NCBI GenBank assembly: GCA_027487585.1
Contig: JAIYDH010000153.1
Span: forward strand, 1 to 48,899
Origin: Rubrivivax sp.
GTDB lineage: Bacteria > Pseudomonadota > Gammaproteobacteria > Burkholderiales > Burkholderiaceae_C
Direction of reading: 5' to 3'
DNA: 48,899 nt
Of the stretch, positions 44,445-48,899 are shown piece after piece. Position 1 is the first letter of the stretch. The number at the start of each line of letters is the position of its first letter. Under the pieces are notes generated by a model that saw only the letters and a program-made list of their open reading frames with translations, was not told where the DNA came from and did not search any database. The position numbers and the translations under genes were made by a program.

Positions 44445-45935
44445 ATGGACATCTGGAACCAGCTGCTCGGCGGCTTCGCCACCGCCGGCACGCCGATCAA
44501 CCTGCTGTGGGCCTTCGTGGGCTGCGCGCTCGGCACGGCCATCGGCGTGCTGCCCGGCCTGGGGCCGGCGGTGACGGTGGCCATGCTGCTGCCCATCACC
44601 ACGCAGGTGGAGCCGACGGCGAGCATGATCTTCTTCGCTGGCATCTACTACGGCGCGATGTACGGCGGCTCGACGACGTCGATCCTGCTGAACACCCCGG
44701 GCGAGACCGGCACCATGGTGACGGCGCTCGAAGGCTTCAAGATGGCCAAGAACGGCCGCGCCGGTGCCGCGCTGGCCACGGCCGCCATCGGCAGCTTCGT
44801 CGCTGGCACGATCGCCACGGTGCTGGTGACGATCTTCGCGCCCTACATCGCCGAGTACGCCGTCAAGCTCGGGCCGCCCGAGTACTTCATGCTCATGTTG
44901 CTGGCCTTCACCACCGTGAGTGCGGTGCTGGGCAAGAGCACGCTGCGTGGACTGACAGCACTGTTCATTGGCCTGGCGGTGGGCTGCGTGGGCATCGACC
45001 AGATCACGGCGCAGGTGCGCTACACCGGCGGCATCCCCGAGTTCATGGACGGCATCGAGGTGGTGCTCGTGGCCGTGGGCCTGTTTGCGCTGGGCGAGTG
45101 CCTGTACACGGCGCTGTACGAAGGCCGCTCGCAAGCGACGATGCACCGCATGGGAAGCGTGCACATGACGAAGACCGAGTGGCGCCGCTCGTGGCCGGCC
45201 TGGCTGCGTGGCACCTTCATCGGCTTTCCCTTTGGCACCATCCCGGCCGGCGGCAGCGAGATCCCCACCTTCCTGAGCTACGGCGTCGAGCGCAAGCTCA
45301 GCAAGCACAAGGAGGAGTTCGGCACCACCGGCGCCATCGAGGGCGTGGCCGGCCCGGAGGCGGCCAACAACTCGGCCGTCACGGCCACGCTGGTGCCGCT
45401 GCTCACGCTCGGCATTCCCACCAGCGTGACAGCCGCCATTCTGCTGAGCGCGCTGCAGGGCTACGGCATCAACGCCGGCCCGCAACTGTTCCAGACCAGC
45501 AGCACGCTGGTGTGGGCGCTGATCGCATCGCTCTACATCGGCAACGTGATGCTGCTGGTGCTGAACCTGCCGCTGGTGGGGCTGTGGGTCAAGTTGCTGA
45601 AGATTCCGCGGGCGCCGCTGTACGCCGGCATCCTGATCTTCGCCACCATCGGCGTGTATGGCATGCGCCAGAGCGCCTTCGACCTGTGGCTGATGCTCGG
45701 CGTGGGCCTCTTGGGCGTGCTGATGCGGCGCTACGACTTCCCGACCGCACCGGTGATCGTCGGCATGATCCTGGGGCCGCTGGCCGAGGCGCAGATGCGC
45801 AACGCGCTGTCCATCGGCGAGGGGCACTGGGGCGTGTTCATCGAGCGGCCGATGTCGGCCTCGCTGCTGGCCGTGGTGCTGGCGGTGCTGGTGCTGCCGC
45901 GGCTGTGGAAGCTGCTGAGGCGGCGCCACGCCTGA
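44445..45935 (+). CDS. tctA: Tripartite tricarboxylate transporter large membrane subunit TctA
   Basis: A 496-residue polytopic permease of the TctA family. It shows the two conserved family segments: [19 protein letters not shown] with [20 protein letters not shown] in the first half, and [27 protein letters not shown] in the second half. About twelve hydrophobic segments. It moves tricarboxylates or related organic acids across the inner membrane using the ion gradient, fed by the Bug protein TctC. Last gene of tctCBA; converges on hemH. Confidence 0.94.
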   Translation: MDIWNQLLGGFATAGTPINLLWAFVGCALGTAIGVLPGLGPAVTVAMLLPITTQVEPTASMIFFAGIYYGAMYGGSTTSILLNTPGETGTMVTALEGFKMAKNGRAGAALATAAIGSFVAGTIATVLVTIFAPYIAEYAVKLGPPEYFMLMLLAFTTVSAVLGKSTLRGLTALFIGLAVGCVGIDQITAQVRYTGGIPEFMDGIEVVLVAVGLFALGECLYTALYEGRSQATMHRMGSVHMTKTEWRRSWPAWLRGTFIGFPFGTIPAGGSEIPTFLSYGVERKLSKHKEEFGTTGAIEGVAGPEAANNSAVTATLVPLLTLGIPTSVTAAILLSALQGYGINAGPQLFQTSSTLVWALIASLYIGNVMLLVLNLPLVGLWVKLLKIPRAPLYAGILIFATIGVYGMRQSAFDLWLMLGVGLLGVLMRRYDFPTAPVIVGMILGPLAEAQMRNALSIGEGHWGVFIERPMSASLLAVVLAVLVLPRLWKLLRRRHA

Positions 45936-45951
45936 GCCGCTCGTTCCCACC

Positions 45952-45965
45952 CCCGCGTGCGCGGG
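45952..45965. terminator. Hairpin between convergent tctA and hemH
   Basis: CCCGC, loop GTGC, GCGGG (the arms can also be read as CCCGCG/CGCGGG) in the 43-bp gap between convergent stops. A possible bidirectional terminator; no T-tract. Confidence 0.35.
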
Positions 45966-45978
45966 CGGCTGTTGCTGC

Positions 45979-47070
45979 TCAGTCCTTGGCGCCGAGGGCC
46001 AGCGCGAGCTGGCGTTGCGTCTCGAGCGCGCCCGGGTCGGGCGCGCGCTTCGTCTCCCAGCCGCCCAGATGGCGCTCGGCCAGCCCAGCCAGGGCGTCGA
46101 TCCACACCGGCTCGGCGTTCAGGCAGGCTACGTAGTCGAAGCGTTCGCCGCCCGCGGCGAGGAAGGCCTCGCGTGCCTCCTGGGCGATCTCTTCCAGCGT
46201 TTCGAGGCAGTCGGCGACGAAGCCCGGGCACATCACGTCGACGCGCTTGACGCCCTCGGACGCGAGCTTCTCGAGCGTGGGCTCGGTGTAGGGCTCCAAC
46301 CACTTGGCCTTGCCGAAGCGGCTCTGAAAGGTGACGACGAGCTGGTCTCGCGACAGGCCCAGGGCCTCGGCCAGCAGACGGGCCGTCTTGTGGCACTGGC
46401 AGTGGTAGGGATCGCCCAGATGCAGGCTGCGTTCGGGCACGCCGTGGAAGCTGAGCACCAGCTTGTCGCCGCGGCCATGTTCGGCCCAGTGGGTGCGCAG
46501 GCGCGAGGCCAGAGCGGCGATGTAGCCAGGGTCGTCGTGGTACTCGCCCACGAAGCGCAGTTCGGGCATGCGGCGCGCCTGCGTCGCCCACTGCAGCACC
46601 TTGTCGGAGATGCTGGCGGTGGTGGCGGCGGCGTACTGCGGGTAGGCCGGGATCAGCAGCACGCGGGTGGCGCCTTCGGCACGCAGCTCGTCCATCACCG
46701 ACGCGATGGACGGGTTGCCGTAGCGCATGGCGTGGCGCACGCGGACCTGGTGGCCGCGCGCGGCCAGAGCCTCGCACAGCGCAGCCGCCTGGCGAGCCGT
46801 CCACACCGCCAGCGGCGAGCCTTCAGGCATCCACACGCTGGCGTACTTGGCAGCCGACTGCTTGGGCCGCGTGCGCAGGATGACACCGTGCAGGATGAAC
46901 CACCACACGAAGCGCGGGAGCTCCACCACGCGCGGATCGCTCAGGAACTCGGCCAGGTAGCGGCGCAGCGCCGGTGACGTGGGTTCGTCGGGCGTGCCGA
47001 GGTTGACGAAGAGCACGGCGGTGCGCGGCGGCTGGCCGTGCCGGAAGGCCGGTTCAGGCTTGAAGCTCAT
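45979..47070 (-). CDS. hemH: Ferrochelatase
   Basis: A 363-residue ferrochelatase that inserts Fe2+ into protoporphyrin IX, the last step of heme synthesis, in the cytoplasm at the membrane. Recognisable segments are VLFVNLGTPDEP (19-30), MRYGNPSI (115-122), LIPAYPQYAAATTAS (139-153), SFHGVPERS (207-215) with catalytic His209, QSRFGKAKWLEPYT (249-262), and MCPGFVADCLETLEEI (280-295) with the conserved Glu290. Length is normal for proteobacteria. It lies 67 bases after the receiver gene on the same strand and may share its operon. Confidence 0.95.
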   Translation of the reverse strand: MSFKPEPAFRHGQPPRTAVLFVNLGTPDEPTSPALRRYLAEFLSDPRVVELPRFVWWFILHGVILRTRPKQSAAKYASVWMPEGSPLAVWTARQAAALCEALAARGHQVRVRHAMRYGNPSIASVMDELRAEGATRVLLIPAYPQYAAATTASISDKVLQWATQARRMPELRFVGEYHDDPGYIAALASRLRTHWAEHGRGDKLVLSFHGVPERSLHLGDPYHCQCHKTARLLAEALGLSRDQLVVTFQSRFGKAKWLEPYTEPTLEKLASEGVKRVDVMCPGFVADCLETLEEIAQEAREAFLAAGGERFDYVACLNAEPVWIDALAGLAERHLGGWETKRAPDPGALETQRQLALALGAKD

Positions 47071-47137
47071 GCCAGCACCTGAGCGACGTTGGAGGGCAGG
47101 GCCCGGCCGTAGCGGGCCTCGTGCAGCCGAACGGCGC

Positions 47138-47515
47138 TCATGAGCCGGATGTCCCGTGGCTGCGGCGCTTGAGCTCCTCGATCACCATGGCCAGTTCGGC
47201 CGGCTTGGGCCACACGGCCACGTAGCCGACGGCGGCGGCTTCGCGCACGCGCTCGGGCGTGTCGTCGGCGGTGCAGAGGTAGGCCGGCAAGCCCGGCCGG
47301 CCTGCTGCGGCGCGCAGCCGTGACAGCAGTTCCAGACCGTTGGCATCAGGCAGGTGCAGATCGACCACCAGCAGGTCGGGCTGCCAGCGCTGAGCGATCT
47401 CGAGGGCTTCGGCGCCGGTGGCTGCTGTCTCGATCTCGACACCGGGGGCGAAGCGCACCGTCTCCTCGAAGAGCAGGGCGTTGATGCGGTCGTCGTCGAC
47501 GTAGAGCACGCGCAT
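47138..47515 (-). CDS. Receiver-only response regulator (CheY-like)
   Basis: A 125-residue single receiver domain. It has MRVLYVDDDRINALLF (acidic pocket Asp7-9), phospho-Asp52 in LLVVDLHLPDANGLEL, Thr82 and Lys104 in VWPKPAE. No output domain follows, so it acts by protein contact or as part of a phosphorelay. It is 16 bases after the cyclase-FHA gene on the same strand, so the two are likely co-expressed. I use the ATG at 47513-47515; longer readings lie inside the cyclase gene in another frame. Confidence 0.87.
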   Translation of the reverse strand: MRVLYVDDDRINALLFEETVRFAPGVEIETAATGAEALEIAQRWQPDLLVVDLHLPDANGLELLSRLRAAAGRPGLPAYLCTADDTPERVREAAAVGYVAVWPKPAELAMVIEELKRRSHGTSGS

Positions 47516-47531
47516 GAGGGGTTCCGTGGCG

Positions 47532-48518
47532 TCAGCGCAGCTCTGGCGGCACTTGCGGTTGGGTGTCGGCGAATCTGAGTACTTCGAATGCAACGCAGGC
47601 CGAGCCAGGATCGGTGGGAGAACCACCCAGTCCGATAGTGCCATTGCCATGCAAGGTGCAGCTGCCGCGGCGCAGGCTGACGATCTCGCCGTCGGCAAAG
47701 CGGACGTACGTGCCGTTGTAGGACAGGTCGGTGACCTGGAAGCTGCCGCTGTGCCAGTCGACCCGGGCGTGCGAACGCGACACGCGGCCGTCATCGACGC
47801 AGAAGCTGGCCTGCGGGCTGCGGCCCAGCACCACCGGCGTCTGCAGGCTGGCGAAGACCTTTTGGGTGTCGGCCCACATGAGGCGCAGGCCGTCGGGTTC
47901 GGAGATGGCGCCGCTGATGTCGCCGCTGAACTGCGTCACCGGCACGTCGGCGAAGGCGCCGCGGCGGCCGCCCATCACATGCACCTGCACGGGCTCGGCG
48001 CGCCCACGCAGCACAAGCCGGTCGAGGCTGCGAAAACGCCCGCGAAGATCGAGCGGCAGGCCCTGCAGCACCTCCACGGTGAGCAGCGTCTCGTTGTCAC
48101 CAGCGTGGTCGAGCAGCCGGGCTGCCACGTTGACGGCGTCGCCGAAACAGTCGCCCCGCATCTCGACGACCTCGCCGCGCGCCAGGCCCACCTGCAGGCG
48201 CAAGGCGCGCAGGCCTGGCGAGGCGCCGCGTTCGCTGCTCCTGTGAACGATGCCGTCGAGCACGTCGTGCATCAGCATGGCGGCCTGCACAGCGGGCAGG
48301 GGGTCATCGAAGACGGCCATGAGGCCGTCGCCCAGCGTCTTGACGAGCAGCCCTTCGTAGCTGGAGACGGGGCCGCCGATCGCGTTGACCACGTGCGTGA
48401 CCACCGAGGTGGCCTCGGCGTTGCCCAGCGTTTCGAACAGCGCCGTGCTGCCGCGCAGGTCGGCAAACAGCACGGTGCGGTCGGCTATGCGGGTCATACC
48501 CTCAGTGTACTCAGCCAT
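47532..48518 (-). CDS. Class III adenylate/guanylate cyclase with C-terminal FHA domain
   Basis: A 328-residue cytoplasmic signalling protein. The cyclase homology domain (about 10-185) contains LFADLRGST (metal Asp20), VKTLGDGLMAVF (Lys60 for base selection, metal Asp64), and CFGDAVNVAARLLD with Asn130 and Arg134 of the transition-state pair. The catalytic set is therefore complete and adenylate cyclase is favoured by Lys60. The FHA domain (about 226-312) contains LGRSP, SRSHARV and NGTYV, the phospho-Thr binding hallmarks. This pairs cAMP (or cGMP) production with binding of a Ser/Thr-phosphorylated partner. M1 is used because GAAGG sits six bases upstream; M8 is an alternative start. Confidence 0.9.
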   Translation of the reverse strand: MAEYTEGMTRIADRTVLFADLRGSTALFETLGNAEATSVVTHVVNAIGGPVSSYEGLLVKTLGDGLMAVFDDPLPAVQAAMLMHDVLDGIVHRSSERGASPGLRALRLQVGLARGEVVEMRGDCFGDAVNVAARLLDHAGDNETLLTVEVLQGLPLDLRGRFRSLDRLVLRGRAEPVQVHVMGGRRGAFADVPVTQFSGDISGAISEPDGLRLMWADTQKVFASLQTPVVLGRSPQASFCVDDGRVSRSHARVDWHSGSFQVTDLSYNGTYVRFADGEIVSLRRGSCTLHGNGTIGLGGSPTDPGSACVAFEVLRFADTQPQVPPELR

Positions 48519-48536
48519 CCGTGACCTTCGTCACGA

Positions 48537-48571
48537 CTCACAGGTTGTCGAGGTGGGTGCGCAGCTTGTGG
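48537..48571 (-). pseudogene. Duplicated fragment of the rpoD 3' end
   Basis: On the minus strand this 35-base segment reads as HKLRTHLDNL then stop. The true rpoD 3' end at 48653-48687 reads [10 protein letters not shown] then stop. The two DNA copies differ at only a handful of positions, with an offset of 116 bases, and similarity ends abruptly after about 35 bases. It looks like a remnant of a partial duplication or replaced tail downstream of rpoD, with no start of its own. Confidence 0.65.
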
Positions 48572-48573
48572 CT

Positions 48574-48592
48574 GCACCGCCCGCTGCGGTGC
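48574..48592 (-). terminator. Hairpin downstream of rpoD
   Basis: GCACCGC, loop CCGCT, GCGGTGC: a perfect 7-bp GC-rich stem 61 bases beyond the rpoD stop on the minus strand, between the two rpoD tail copies. A likely 3' structure of the rpoD message; there is no T-tract. A 12-bp palindrome GACGACGTCGTC lies nearby at 48611-48622. Confidence 0.4.
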
Positions 48593-48653
48593 GCCCGCGG
48601 CGCGGCCGCAGACGACGTCGTCGTCACGTCCCTGACCCATCTGCTCGCTGCGC

Positions 48654-48899
<246 letters not shown>

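Overview
The window is about 48.9 kb of very GC-rich DNA (around 70% by eye) with dense, often overlapping genes. Gene content points to a betaproteobacterium of the order Burkholderiales, probably a Rubrivivax/Leptothrix/Ideonella-type lineage. The markers are a Burkholderiales-type general porin, a Bug-family (TctC) tricarboxylate uptake system with its own TctDE two-component system, and ordinary housekeeping genes (murB, rsgA, rluA, hemH, rpoD). The genus is inferred from gene families; no rRNA or tRNA gene is visible.

Layout. 1-9.4 kb: the 3' end of murB, a hybrid histidine kinase with receiver and HPt domains, a VC0807-type membrane protein, an 85-residue orphan, a 2-oxoglutarate/Fe(II) oxygenase translationally coupled to a PLP ammonia-lyase, a cytosolic-looking S10 peptidase, a phosphofructokinase, and a coupled SDR/cupin pair. 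9.4-35.9 kb: a single-direction cluster made of a 4884-residue RTX protein followed by eight genes. These are a type I ABC exporter, an unusual lipoprotein TolC-like outer membrane factor, a MotB/SiiA-like protein, a HlyD adaptor, a MotA/ExbB/SiiB-like protein with a long coiled coil, an HDOD protein, a catalytically degenerate GGDEF-EAL protein and a glycosyltransferase. 36-39.4 kb: porin, rluA, a tiny ORF with a perfect Shine-Dalgarno, a candidate anti-SD small RNA, and rsgA. 39.4-45.9 kb: an MFS exporter coupled to tctE and tctD, divergent from tctC-tctB-tctA. 46-48.9 kb: hemH, a receiver-only regulator, a class III cyclase with an FHA domain, a duplicated fragment of the rpoD 3' end, and the 3' end of rpoD itself.

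The headline system is the RTX/T1SS cluster. The giant protein (about 480 kDa) carries long arrays of 79- and 81-residue Ca-binding RTX units interrupted by two LamG-like/concanavalin-fold-like domains and one PA14 domain, so it looks like a surface adhesin or matrix protein rather than a toxin; no HlyC-type acyltransferase is nearby. Besides the three standard type I secretion components, the operon encodes a proton-channel-like pair resembling SiiA/SiiB of the Salmonella SPI4 giant-adhesin system, interleaved with the exporter genes, plus an apparent c-di-GMP receptor-type protein. This suggests a giant-adhesin secretion machine that is energised by ion flow and gated by c-di-GMP. The functional model is inference; the gene order, overlaps and motifs are read directly from the sequence.

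A second candidate novelty is the 23-codon ORF followed by a hairpin, a CCTCCTCCC motif and further hairpins upstream of rsgA, an arrangement resembling stress-induced anti-SD sRNAs described in alphaproteobacteria.
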